Below, one piece after another: positions 28,947 to 38,051 of a stretch of 64,000 nt of DNA. The notes beneath the pieces are model-generated. The model had not been told where the DNA came from, did not search any database, and worked only from the letters and a program-made list of their open reading frames with translations. The translations under genes were made by a program, and so were the position numbers. How positions within the stretch are numbered: the first letter of the stretch is position 1; each line of letters opens with the position of its first letter. Origin of the DNA: Oscillospiraceae bacterium (lineage in GTDB: Bacteria; Bacillota; Clostridia; Oscillospirales; Ruminococcaceae). The stretch spans positions 53,335 through 117,334 of the forward strand of contig JAJQHJ010000016.1 in the NCBI GenBank assembly GCA_021199795.1, in the 5' to 3' direction.

Positions 28947-30623
28947 TTACTCCTCCTTTGCCTTGGCTTCAACTATGATGTCTTCGATTGCTCCTCCGGG
29001 AGGAAGCATAGGAAGAACGAATTCGTCCATATTGATTCTGCAATCGATAAGTGTTACAGAGTCGCTGTCGTATGCTTTCTGGAACTCACGGCGGAACTTC
29101 TCAGGTGTGTCGCACATGACTCCCTTTGCTCCAAATGCCTCGGCAAGCTTGACAAAGTCGGTCTGGCGATTGAGCGTTGTGTTCGAGTAGTGGTGATTGT
29201 AAAACAGCGTCTGCCACTGACGAACCATTCCGAGAGTTCCGTTATTCATGAGGACTATTGTTAGCGGCACATGGGTATTCACCGCTGTGCAGAGCTCGTT
29301 TAAGTTCATTCCGAAGCTGCCGTCGCCGGTGATAAGAACGGTCTTGTTGCCGGTTCCTATGCACGCGCCTATTGCGGCTCCCATTCCGAAGCCCATTGTT
29401 CCCAAGCCGCCGCTTGAAACTATCTTACGCGGCTTCTGGAAGTTGATATACTGGCAAGCCCACATCTGGTGCTGACCTACGTCGGTTGCAACTATTGTGT
29501 CGGCGTCCTTTATCTCGTTTATCGTCTCCATAACCACGTGAGGTGTCAAGCCCTTGTCCTCCGGCATATAGGACTTCTCAAGACGCTTGAGCTCCTTGAT
29601 ATGAGCCATCCAGTCGGGGTTCTTCCTCGGTTCAACTCCGTCGATAATCTTTCTTAAAGAAATTGAAATGTCTCCGCATACGCCCACATTTGCAGGAATG
29701 TTCTTGTTGATCTCAGCGAAATCGAGATCGATATGGATTATAGATGCGCCCTTGGCAAATCTCGACTTATCGCCGGTTGCTCTGTCGCTGAATCTTGTGC
29801 CGATTGCGATTATTACGTCGGCATCGTTACTGGCAACTGATGATGCATAGTGTCCGTGCATTCCCTGCATTCCGAGGAATCTTTCGTAGTCTGTCGGAAT
29901 TGCGGCGAGACCCATGAGCGAGCAGCCAATGACTGCGTCGATCTTCTCGGCAAGCTCTCTTACCATATCGTAGGTCTTGGAGCCTATTACGCCGCCGCCG
30001 ATGTGGATATATGGACGTGACTTTGTGTTGAGAAGCTTTATTGCCGCGTCGATGTCCTCCTGCGGGGGAACAGGGTTCGGGAACTTCTCAACAACAGGCT
30101 GAGGCTCATAGTCGGCTACAGCTGTCTGGATGTCTTTTGGGATATCTATGAGTACAGGTCCCGGTCTGCCTGACTTTGCAATCTTGAATGCAAGCCTTAT
30201 CTGGTCGGCAAGCTTATTTACGTTATGGACAAAGAAATTGTGCTTTGTTATCGGGAGGGTGATGCCTGTTATATCTATCTCCTGGAAGCTGTCTCTTCCG
30301 ATAAGGCTCTGAGGCACATTACCGGTGATTGCAACCATCGGGACTGAATCAAGCATCGCTGTTGCGATACCGGTGACTAAGTTAGTGGCACCTGGTCCTG
30401 AAGTGGCGATTACAACTCCCACCTTTCCGGTGGCTCTTGAATAGCCGTCGGCGGCATGGGAAGCCCCCTGCTCGTGAGCAGTCAGGATATGGTTGATTCT
30501 GCCCTGGGCATCGTAGAGGGCGTCATAAATATTCAAAACCTGTCCGCCCGGATAGCCGAAGACATCGGTTACACCCTGCTCAATCAGGGTTTCTATTACA
30601 ATCTGCGCTCCTGTCATTTTCAT
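28947..30623 (-). CDS. ilvB: Acetolactate synthase catalytic subunit
   Basis: The 558-residue thiamine diphosphate enzyme condenses pyruvate with pyruvate or 2-ketobutyrate. Visible motifs are DVFGYPGGQVLNIYDAL, the activating Glu in TAHEQGASHAADGYSR, and the cofactor motif GDGSFGMNLNELCTAV...NNGTLGMV. GGAGG precedes the ATG at 30623. It follows leuA by 18 bases. Confidence 0.97.
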   Translation of the reverse strand: MKMTGAQIVIETLIEQGVTDVFGYPGGQVLNIYDALYDAQGRINHILTAHEQGASHAADGYSRATGKVGVVIATSGPGATNLVTGIATAMLDSVPMVAITGNVPQSLIGRDSFQEIDITGITLPITKHNFFVHNVNKLADQIRLAFKIAKSGRPGPVLIDIPKDIQTAVADYEPQPVVEKFPNPVPPQEDIDAAIKLLNTKSRPYIHIGGGVIGSKTYDMVRELAEKIDAVIGCSLMGLAAIPTDYERFLGMQGMHGHYASSVASNDADVIIAIGTRFSDRATGDKSRFAKGASIIHIDLDFAEINKNIPANVGVCGDISISLRKIIDGVEPRKNPDWMAHIKELKRLEKSYMPEDKGLTPHVVMETINEIKDADTIVATDVGQHQMWACQYINFQKPRKIVSSGGLGTMGFGMGAAIGACIGTGNKTVLITGDGSFGMNLNELCTAVNTHVPLTIVLMNNGTLGMVRQWQTLFYNHHYSNTTLNRQTDFVKLAEAFGAKGVMCDTPEKFRREFQKAYDSDSVTLIDCRINMDEFVLPMLPPGGAIEDIIVEAKAKEE

Positions 30624-30641
30624 ATAGACAAATTTCCTCCT

Positions 30642-32315
30642 TTAGCTTTCAGAATGTGCCATAAGTCTGTTCACCGCGCTGACCAAAGCGTAGATGGACG
30701 AGACGATGATATCGCTGTCGATTCCTGCGCCCCACTCAAGCTTGCCATCACGGTCCTTGATTCTGACATAGGAAGCCGCTTTTGCGTTTGAGCTTACTTC
30801 AAGCGCGTGCTCGGTGTATGTATCTAAGACGTAGATATCGCCCATGGCTTTTTTGATTGCGTTGCTGACGGCATCGAGTCTGCCGTTGCCGAATGCGGTT
30901 TCGATTCTCTGTTCGCCGTCAATCTCCATTGTGACGGTTGCGGTTATGCCGTTCGGCTCCTGCTTGAAGTGAGCCTCGGGAACCTTGAGGTGGGTCTCGA
31001 TATTGACGAAATCGTCCTTGAAAATCTTGTAGACCTCGTCCGGCTGGAGCTCCTTATGTGCATGGTCGGAAATGCTCTTGACGTGATAAGCAAATGCCGC
31101 ACGCATCTTGGGTGGCAGGATGTGGGAGTATCTCGTTTCGAGAATATATCCGATTCCGCCGCCGCCTGACTGGGAATTGATTCTGATGACGTCCGCCTCG
31201 TAGACTCTTCCGACGTCTGTCGGGTCTATAGGAAGATAAGGAACCGTCCAGACTCCGCAGTTGTGTTCTTCGCGGTATCTCATGCCCTTGGCTATAGCGT
31301 CCTGATGTGAGCCGCTGAATGCTGCGAACACCAGCTGTCCCGAATAGGGCTGTCTTTCGTAGACGTGCATTCGTGTAACTCTCTCATAGACCTCGGTGAT
31401 TGCCGGGAGATCAGAGAAGTCGAGCTCAGGGTCGACGCCCTGGGAGTACATATTGAGTGAAAGCGTGATAATATCGACATTGCCGGTTCTCTCGCCGTTT
31501 CCGAACAGCGTTCCCTCAATTCTGTCTGCACCGGCAAGAAGTCCCATTTCACTGTCGGCAATGGCACAGCCGCGGTCGTTATGCGGATGCAGCGAAACCA
31601 CGATTCCGTCTCTATAGTTGAGATTTTTGCACATGTATTCGATCTGGCTTGCGTAGACATGCGGCATCGAATGTGAGACCGTTACTGGGAAGTTATAGAT
31701 GACCTTATTTTCAGGGGTTGGCTTCCATACCTCTGAGACTGCGTTGCAGACCTCAAGGGAGAATTCCGGCTCGGCTCCTGTGAAGCTTTCGGGGGAATAT
31801 TCAAACATGATATTGCCGCTCATCTTCTCTTTATACTCAAGACATAATTTCGCGCCCGAGACGGCTATTTCTTTTATCTCTTCCTTGCTTCTCTTGAAGA
31901 CCTGCTCTCTCTGAGCCACAGAAACTGAATTATAAAGATGCACTATTGCGTTCTTCGCGCCGTCTATTGCCTCAAAGGTCTTCTTGATGATGTGCTCTCT
32001 CGACTGGGTCAAAACCTGGATTGTGACATCGTCAGGGATGAGATTGTTTTCTATAAGAGCACGGCAGAATTCATATTCCGTTTCGCTTGCTGCCGGGAAG
32101 CCTATTTCAATCTCCTTGAAGCCTATTTTGACCAGGAGATCAAAGAATTCAAGCTTTTCCTCAAGGCTCATCGGGATTATAAGAGCCTGATTGCCATCCC
32201 TCAGGTCGACGCTACACCATATAGGTGCCTTATCGACGTATTCCTTGTTGATCCAATCATTAGTTGCGTTCTTCGGCAGGAAATACTGCCGGATGTACTT
32301 TTCGTAACCTTTCAT
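30642..32315 (-). CDS. leuA: 2-isopropylmalate synthase
   Basis: The enzyme makes 2-isopropylmalate from acetyl-CoA and 2-ketoisovalerate, the committed step of leucine synthesis. The 557-residue sequence is of the longer LeuA form: VDLRDGNQALIIPM at the catalytic N-terminus, SLHPHNDRGCAIADSE for metal binding, and a C-terminal regulatory domain from about residue 430 for leucine feedback. AAGGAG lies 5 bases before the ATG. It is the first gene after the leucine T-box. Confidence 0.96.
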   Translation of the reverse strand: MKGYEKYIRQYFLPKNATNDWINKEYVDKAPIWCSVDLRDGNQALIIPMSLEEKLEFFDLLVKIGFKEIEIGFPAASETEYEFCRALIENNLIPDDVTIQVLTQSREHIIKKTFEAIDGAKNAIVHLYNSVSVAQREQVFKRSKEEIKEIAVSGAKLCLEYKEKMSGNIMFEYSPESFTGAEPEFSLEVCNAVSEVWKPTPENKVIYNFPVTVSHSMPHVYASQIEYMCKNLNYRDGIVVSLHPHNDRGCAIADSEMGLLAGADRIEGTLFGNGERTGNVDIITLSLNMYSQGVDPELDFSDLPAITEVYERVTRMHVYERQPYSGQLVFAAFSGSHQDAIAKGMRYREEHNCGVWTVPYLPIDPTDVGRVYEADVIRINSQSGGGGIGYILETRYSHILPPKMRAAFAYHVKSISDHAHKELQPDEVYKIFKDDFVNIETHLKVPEAHFKQEPNGITATVTMEIDGEQRIETAFGNGRLDAVSNAIKKAMGDIYVLDTYTEHALEVSSNAKAASYVRIKDRDGKLEWGAGIDSDIIVSSIYALVSAVNRLMAHSES

Positions 32316-32359
32316 AAAACTCCTTCCTGCGTTTGGGTATAAAAAAATCTTTCACCCAA

Positions 32360-32622
32360 AACAACTCTTGTTAAGGATAAAAGAGACGAAGTCATAATAT
32401 CTCCGCGGTACCACTCTTTTTGATTCGGTTTTACAAAACCGAATCCGCTCATTTCGCGTCAACCAACGCGACCGCCCTTTAACGGGAGCACCCGTTCAAA
32501 CCTAATCGTTTCCTTTCAGCCGACAGCTCAGGGATGAGTTATACCAAAGACCCGTTACCGCCTTTCACCACCTGGCGGCTCTCTTGAAACTGAAGTAATT
32601 GGCTTTGTTCCCGTCAATGCTT
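32360..32622 (-). promoter_or_regulatory. Leucine-specific T-box riboswitch
   Basis: The minus-strand leader has the T-box hallmark AGTGGTACCGCGG (plus-strand 32404-32416), the stem I segment AGAGAGCCGCCAGGTGGTG and CCTGAGCTG with GGCTGAAAGG. The specifier loop reads AACTCATCC, so the codon is CTC (Leu). After the T-box sequence a stem ending in GTCTCTTTT acts as the terminator. Uncharged leucyl-tRNA should promote readthrough into leuA and the genes behind it. Confidence 0.93.
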
Positions 32623-32629
32623 TTCAAAT

Positions 32630-32658
32630 ATAATAACCCATATCGGAGCAAATGTCAA
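32630..32658 (-). promoter_or_regulatory. Promoter of the T-box leu-ilv operon
   Basis: TTGACA (32653-32658) and TATTAT (32630-32635) are separated by 17 bases on the minus strand, directly upstream of the T-box. Confidence 0.85.
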
Positions 32659-32711
32659 GCACTTTTTTTAAATTTTTTTAAAGCTTTACATGAGCAACAG
32701 AAATGCAAATA

Positions 32712-32740
32712 TTGACTTTAGGCAAAAGTCGGGGTATAAT
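32712..32740 (+). promoter_or_regulatory. Promoter of the PHP-GT2-yfhO operon
   Basis: TTGACT (32712-32717) and TATAAT (32735-32740) are spaced by 17 bases, 34 bases before the PHP start codon. It diverges from the T-box promoter with about 50 bases between the -35 boxes. Confidence 0.85.
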
Positions 32741-32774
32741 GTACGTTGATATACTATGAGAATGGGGCAACAAT

Positions 32775-33584
32775 ATGGAACTATATAAATACGAAACTCA
32801 CCTGCACACCTCTCAGGGGTCGCTTTGCTCCTGCTCAAGTGGTGCCGAGCAGGCTGAGAATCTGAAAAGATGCGGCTACACAGGAATGTTCGTCACCGAC
32901 CACTTCTTCGGTGGAAACACCGCTGTAGACAGGCGGCTTCCCTGGGACGTTAAGATTCATCTCTTCTGCCAGGGCTATGAAGACACAAAGAAAAAAGGCG
33001 ACGAAATAGGGCTACAGGTCTTCTTCGGCTGGGAATACGCCTACAGGGGAACTGAGCTATTGACATACGGGCTTGACAAGCAGTTTCTGCTCGATCACCC
33101 GGAGCTTGACAATATGGAGCTTCCGGCTTACTGTGACCTGGTTCACTCCTGTGGCGGATTTGTCGTCCATGCCCATCCGTTCAGGGAGGCTGGATATCTC
33201 GACACGATAAGGCTGTTCCCAAGAAAGGTTGACGGAGTTGAGGCGGTGAACGCTTCGCACCGCGATCCCGAATTTGACAGGAGGGCGCAGATGTATGCCG
33301 AGGCTTATGGTATTCCGATGTCGGGAGGCTCAGACACGCATACAACCTGGAGCTTTCCGGGCGGAGGAATCGTTTTAGATAAGCCCCTCGAGGATGCGCA
33401 CGACTATCTCAAGCGGCTTCAGAACGATGAGATAACTGCCATCTTGGAAGCCTCCAACAAATACATGTTCGCTCAGCCGGATAGCGACGTCTGGCACACC
33501 TGCAAGCGTCCGGACATTTCGCTACTTCCGGAAGAACAGAAAAGAAAAGCAGAAGACTTTTACACCGGGCATCCGAGAAGCTAA
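32775..33584 (+). CDS. PHP-domain metal-dependent phosphoesterase
   Basis: The 269-residue protein has the metal-binding motifs of PHP hydrolases: HLHTS near residue 10, TDHFF near 41, HAHPFR near 134 and GSDTH near 192. PHP proteins hydrolyse phosphomonoesters such as histidinol phosphate, AMP or phosphotyrosine; nothing here fixes the substrate. It is 14 bases upstream of the glycosyltransferase gene, so its role may lie in envelope glycosylation, or in phosphotyrosine control of it; both are inference. Confidence 0.88.
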   Translation: MELYKYETHLHTSQGSLCSCSSGAEQAENLKRCGYTGMFVTDHFFGGNTAVDRRLPWDVKIHLFCQGYEDTKKKGDEIGLQVFFGWEYAYRGTELLTYGLDKQFLLDHPELDNMELPAYCDLVHSCGGFVVHAHPFREAGYLDTIRLFPRKVDGVEAVNASHRDPEFDRRAQMYAEAYGIPMSGGSDTHTTWSFPGGGIVLDKPLEDAHDYLKRLQNDEITAILEASNKYMFAQPDSDVWHTCKRPDISLLPEEQKRKAEDFYTGHPRS

Positions 33585-33598
33585 GAAAGGAGCGAGAT

Positions 33599-34522
33599 AT
33601 GCTCTCAGTAGTAATTCCATCGTTCAATGAAGAGCAGAATATCCAGAACACAGCCAGGGTTATCTCAGGCGTTCTTGATGAAAGCGGCATCGATTTTGAG
33701 CTGATATTTCCGGACGATGGCTCACGCGACAACACCTGGCGCGAAATCATGCTCGCTCATGAAAAGGACAACCGGGTTTCCGGGCTCCGATTCTCCCGCA
33801 ACTTCGGAAAAGAGAGTGCCATCTGGGCTGGACTTGAAGCGGCAAAGGGCGACTGCGCCGTGGTTATAGACTGCGATTTGCAGCACCCTCCGAAAGTGAT
33901 TCCTGAAATGTATAAGCTCTGGCAGAACGGTGCCGAGGTTGTCGAGGGGAAGAAGTCATCCCGTGGCAAGGAAAGTGGCATCTACAAAGCATTCTCAAAG
34001 CTGTTTTATAAGCTGATTACATCGGCATCCGGAATTGACATGGCGGACACCTCCGACTTCAAGCTCCTTGATCGAAAGGTCATCGACGCGATTCTCTCGA
34101 TGCAGGAAAGAACTACTTTCTTCCGTGCACTTTCCGGATGGGTTGGGTTCAGGTCTGAGAGCATAACCTACGACGTCGAGGAGAGGGCATACGGCGAAAG
34201 AAAATGGACGCCGAAAATGCTCATCAAGTATGCTGTCAGGAATCTGATGGCATTCACCTCCATTCCGCTCTATATTTCCGGGGTTCTCGGAGGTATAATT
34301 TCTCTGGCTTCAGTAGTGCTGTTTATTCTGAAATGGTGCGGTGTACCATTAAGAAGCTTTAGCGGCTCACAGATACTGCTGCTGCTAACTGGCGGTCTGA
34401 TTCTTATATGTCTTTCTATAATCGGAAGATACTTAGCGCAGATTTATGAAGAGATAAAGCATCGACCGAAATATATCATTTCTGACCAAATAAAATCTCA
34501 GGGAGGTTCTCATGACAGATAA
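33599..34522 (+). CDS. GT2 polyprenyl-phosphate glycosyltransferase (GtrB/CsbB type)
   Basis: The 307-residue enzyme has a cytoplasmic GT-A domain with VVIPSFNEEQNI at the start, the DXD-like IDCDLQHPP near residue 95 and ERKWTPKMLIKY before two C-terminal transmembrane helices. Such enzymes load a sugar onto undecaprenyl phosphate. The gene overlaps the yfhO start by 11 bases. In Bacillus subtilis the homologous csbB-yfhO pair glycosylates lipoteichoic acid. No GtcA-type flippase gene is seen here. Confidence 0.92.
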   Translation: MLSVVIPSFNEEQNIQNTARVISGVLDESGIDFELIFPDDGSRDNTWREIMLAHEKDNRVSGLRFSRNFGKESAIWAGLEAAKGDCAVVIDCDLQHPPKVIPEMYKLWQNGAEVVEGKKSSRGKESGIYKAFSKLFYKLITSASGIDMADTSDFKLLDRKVIDAILSMQERTTFFRALSGWVGFRSESITYDVEERAYGERKWTPKMLIKYAVRNLMAFTSIPLYISGVLGGIISLASVVLFILKWCGVPLRSFSGSQILLLLTGGLILICLSIIGRYLAQIYEEIKHRPKYIISDQIKSQGGSHDR

Positions 34523-37304
34523 TATCGAAAACCTTACACCGGAAACAACTGAAATACCGGAAGCTCCAAAAGAGCAGAAGACAAAGAAGAAAATCTGGGA
34601 CAATGCCGTCGGCAGATGGTTCTATCGGAACCGTTGGAATTTCCTCATCTTCTTCCTGCCGGTTCTTATCATGTACATTGTCTACGCCTGCTTTGGCGTG
34701 CACCCGTTCGGAGAGAATTCGGTTTTAGTCCTCGACCTGAACGGTCAGTATGTCTCCTATTATGAGGCGATGAGGGACGCCATCTGGGGCGACGGGTCGC
34801 TGATGTACAGCTGGTCGCGAAACCTGAGCGGCGAAATGTTCGGAATATTTGCCTACTACCTCGCAAGCCCGTTCATGTGGATTATAATCCTCTTGCCAAG
34901 AACCATGATGTGCGGTGCCATCGAGATTATGGAATTGGCAAAGATAGGCTGCTGCGGTCTTGCGTTCGCATATTATCTCAGAAAATCAAAAGGCGCAAAC
35001 GAATATTGCCAGGTTATCTTCTCTGTGAGCTATGCCCTGATGACATATATCGTCGTTGAGCTTATGAACCCGATGTGGATTGACGGAATGATATGGCTTC
35101 CGATAATCCTCTTGGGCATAGAAAGGCTTGTCGACCACGGAAAGATGCTCGGCTTCGTCCTGCCGCTTACAATCATGTTTATCTCCCACTTCTATATTGG
35201 GTACATGATTGGCTTCTTCTGCGCACTATACTTCATCTACTACGTCTTCTCCCGCCCGGGACACGCCATTGCACCGCACTGGTTCAAGGCTGGTCTCAAA
35301 TTTGCGGCTTCGGCGGTTATAGCCGTGCTCGCGGCAGCAGTTGTTCTCATACCGACCTATTACTCTCTGAGCCTCGGAAAGCTTGACTTCTCCGACCCAG
35401 ACTTCACACCTACTGCGCAGTTTGACATCCTCGAATTCCTGTCTAAAGTCTTCTCGAACTCTTATGACACTGTAAGACCCGAGGGGCTTCCGATGATAGC
35501 CTGCGGAACTGTTATAATACTCCTGATTCCGCTCTTCTTCCTGAACACGAAAATTCCGGTCAAGGAAAAAGTTGCGAATGCCCTACTCATGTTCGCAATT
35601 TTCGGAAGCATGTATGTCTCCACCATCGACATTGCATGGCATGGCTTCCAGGTTCCGAACTGGCTTCCCTATCGCTATTCGTTCACATTCTCATTCATGA
35701 TGATTATCTGCGCATATCGGGCGTTTGAGAACCTGTCGGGAGTGTCGTTCAAGGAAATATGCCTGACGGCGTTTGCATGGGTTGTTGTCCTGATTGTCAT
35801 CTACCGGCAGGAATATGAGACGTTCTATCTCTTTGAGACGGTCTGGTTCTCAATTTTCTGCATCGTTGTATTCTGCACGCTGTTATTCCTCTTCAAGAAA
35901 AATCCGACGAGGGTTATGTGTATAGTTTTAGCGGTGTTTGTATGTCTTGAAATATTCGAGAATTCGCTTTATACCGTATATTCCATCGACTGCGACGTTG
36001 TCTATTCGACATATGATTCCTATCAGGATTACTTCATCGACGGAAGAAGCGTTGTTTCGCAGGTTGAAGAGTATGACGACAGCCTTTACCGCATGGAATC
36101 TACTTTCAAACGCACAGTCAACGACCCTATCGGCATGGGCTACAAAGGCATTTCACATTCGAGCTCAACCATGAATTCACCTGTTCTGACGCTTCTTAAG
36201 TCCCTTGGCTTCGGAATGCAGGGGCACTATACCAAATACACCGGCGCAACGGTTCTGACAGATTCACTCTTAGGCATCAAGTACCTTATGTACAAGCCGG
36301 ATGAAAAGTCTGCTTCCGTCGACCCGCAGGAAATAAACCGGCAGAACTACGAAAACTGGCTCGAAGAGCCTTATGAGGGATACGAGCTCATCATGACCGC
36401 TGAGGACACCGGCACGGATATCTCCGTCTATGAGAATCCATATGCTCTCTCAATCGGCTATATGGCGGATTATGATATATTGGATTTAGAGCTTGACTCT
36501 GACGACCCGATCGCAAACCAGCAGAGCCTCTTGCAGGCACTCCTTGGCGACAAGTCCATCAGGGTATTCAACAGAATCTACAGCTACACCACCGACACCT
36601 ACAACGTTTCGGCTGCCACAACCGGAGACCACATCTGGTACACCACCATTGTTGACGGCAGCGACAGCTACATCGACTTCACAATCAATGTTTCGAGCGA
36701 TAACCCGATCTATGCTTTCTTCCCGACCATCTATCAGAGGCAGTGCAACATGTGGATTAAGGCGGACAGCTGGGATGTCTCGAACTATGCATTCTTAGAT
36801 TACTTCTTCACAAGTGAATACTACAGCATTCTTGACCTCGGAACATACGAAGAGGGCGAAACGCTTCACCTGAGGATGACTCTTGCCAACGGCGAGGCTC
36901 TCTTCTCACAGGTTCTCTTCTATGAGCTGGATGTGGATGCGATGGCGGAGTATCTCGACGAGCTCAGGGAGAACGAGTGGGTTATCGATGAGTACACCGA
37001 CACCTATCTTTCGGGCACAGTAACTGCTGACGAGGACGGAATCCTCTTCACAACCATCCCCTATGAAGCAGGCTGGACTATCACAGTTGACGGCGAAGAG
37101 GTTGAGCCGGTAAAGGTCTTAGACTCGCTTATAGGCATTGAAGTTTCTGAGGGCACCCACACTGTCACCATGAAGTTCTTCCCCGACTACTTCAAGCTTG
37201 GCATCGCGGTCTCCATCCTTGGCTTCTCGCTTATACTCATTATCTTCATAGTCGAGTTCAAGGGCGGCTTCATCTTCAAAAAAATTCTCGCAAAGACGAA
37301 ATAA
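34512..37304 (+). CDS. yfhO: YfhO-family membrane glycosyltransferase
   Basis: The 930-residue protein has about a dozen predicted transmembrane segments in the first 480 residues (FLIFFLPVLIMYIVYACFG onward), a large outside domain of about 400 residues and one C-terminal membrane segment. The first outer loop contains DLNGQYVSYYEAMRD, typical of YfhO. YfhO enzymes move a sugar from undecaprenyl phosphate to an extracellular polymer. The ATG follows GGGAGG closely and lies inside the GT2 gene, so the two are coupled. Confidence 0.9.
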   Translation: MTDNIENLTPETTEIPEAPKEQKTKKKIWDNAVGRWFYRNRWNFLIFFLPVLIMYIVYACFGVHPFGENSVLVLDLNGQYVSYYEAMRDAIWGDGSLMYSWSRNLSGEMFGIFAYYLASPFMWIIILLPRTMMCGAIEIMELAKIGCCGLAFAYYLRKSKGANEYCQVIFSVSYALMTYIVVELMNPMWIDGMIWLPIILLGIERLVDHGKMLGFVLPLTIMFISHFYIGYMIGFFCALYFIYYVFSRPGHAIAPHWFKAGLKFAASAVIAVLAAAVVLIPTYYSLSLGKLDFSDPDFTPTAQFDILEFLSKVFSNSYDTVRPEGLPMIACGTVIILLIPLFFLNTKIPVKEKVANALLMFAIFGSMYVSTIDIAWHGFQVPNWLPYRYSFTFSFMMIICAYRAFENLSGVSFKEICLTAFAWVVVLIVIYRQEYETFYLFETVWFSIFCIVVFCTLLFLFKKNPTRVMCIVLAVFVCLEIFENSLYTVYSIDCDVVYSTYDSYQDYFIDGRSVVSQVEEYDDSLYRMESTFKRTVNDPIGMGYKGISHSSSTMNSPVLTLLKSLGFGMQGHYTKYTGATVLTDSLLGIKYLMYKPDEKSASVDPQEINRQNYENWLEEPYEGYELIMTAEDTGTDISVYENPYALSIGYMADYDILDLELDSDDPIANQQSLLQALLGDKSIRVFNRIYSYTTDTYNVSAATTGDHIWYTTIVDGSDSYIDFTINVSSDNPIYAFFPTIYQRQCNMWIKADSWDVSNYAFLDYFFTSEYYSILDLGTYEEGETLHLRMTLANGEALFSQVLFYELDVDAMAEYLDELRENEWVIDEYTDTYLSGTVTADEDGILFTTIPYEAGWTITVDGEEVEPVKVLDSLIGIEVSEGTHTVTMKFFPDYFKLGIAVSILGFSLILIIFIVEFKGGFIFKKILAKTK

Positions 37305-37379
37305 CACTTGACGTTTTCCTGTTTCGGGAGTAAACTTATAAGAGGAAAATATCACCCCAACATTTAGGAGGAAACAATA

Positions 37380-37955
37380 ATGAAATTCATAGTTGAAACA
37401 TCAGCACGTCACGTACATGTGACCCAGGAGGCTCTTGAGGTTCTCTTCGGCGCAGGCGCAACCCTTACTAAGAAGAAAGACCTCTCTCAGCCCGGTCAGT
37501 TTGCAAGCGAGCAGAGAGTCACCATCGTAGGTCCGAAAAAGGAGCTCCCGAACGTATCAATTCTTGGTCCCTGCAGAAATGCAGTTCAGGTTGAGCTTTC
37601 CGCCACCGATGCCCGTTCAATCGGCATCACTGCTCCCATCAGAGAGTCTGGCGACCTCGCCGGTTCAGCTCCCTGCAAGGTAGTTGGTCCCTGCGGAGAG
37701 ATTGAAATCACTGAGGGCGTCATCGTCGCAAAGAGACACATCCACCTCACCCCTGAGGATGCTGAAACCCTCGGCGTTAAGAACGGCGACAACGTCTGGG
37801 TAAGAGTTGACACTCCCGAAAGAAGCGCAATCCTCGGCGACACCGTCTGCAGAGTAAGCTCAAATTACGCCACTGCCATGCACATCGACACCGACGAATC
37901 GAACGCCATCGGAGCCCCGAGAGAGCTCTACGGCGAAATTGTCAAGGTTGACTGA
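37380..37955 (+). CDS. pduL: PduL-type phosphate acyltransferase
   Basis: The 191-residue protein belongs to the PduL phosphotransacylases, which exchange CoA and phosphate on acetyl or propionyl groups. Two halves of the family are seen, with ARHVHVT near residue 9 and VAKRHIHLTPEDA near 120; the His residues bind zinc. There is no N-terminal microcompartment-targeting helix and no shell gene nearby, so it is likely the housekeeping acetate-forming enzyme, in line with acetyl-CoA made by NifJ. AGGAGG precedes the ATG. Confidence 0.93.
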   Translation: MKFIVETSARHVHVTQEALEVLFGAGATLTKKKDLSQPGQFASEQRVTIVGPKKELPNVSILGPCRNAVQVELSATDARSIGITAPIRESGDLAGSAPCKVVGPCGEIEITEGVIVAKRHIHLTPEDAETLGVKNGDNVWVRVDTPERSAILGDTVCRVSSNYATAMHIDTDESNAIGAPRELYGEIVKVD

Positions 37956-37969
37956 TATTATTCAAGAAT

Positions 37970-38005
37970 TATCCCCCGGTCGCAAAAAGACTGGGGGATT
38001 TTTTG
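37970..38005 (+). terminator. Terminator of pduL
   Basis: ATCCCCCGGTC pairs with GACTGGGGGAT and a T-run follows. Only the U-pair mismatch in the middle breaks the stem. Confidence 0.92.
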
Positions 38006-38031
38006 AAACTTTTGCGGGATTTTGGCGGGTA
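38005..38031 (+). promoter_or_regulatory. Possible ECF-type promoter of the anti-sigma/sigma pair
   Basis: GAAAC (38005-38009) and CGGGTA (38026-38031) are 16 bases apart, the general form of promoters used by ECF sigma factors. No good sigma-A boxes were found before the gene at 38052. Autoregulation by the sigma factor encoded downstream is inferred. Confidence 0.35.
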
Positions 38032-38051
38032 AGATAGTAGAGGTGATATTT

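Noticed and set aside
32345..32640. tRNA gene
   Set aside because: The GGTACC and stem pattern belong to the T-box leader; no cloverleaf can be drawn.
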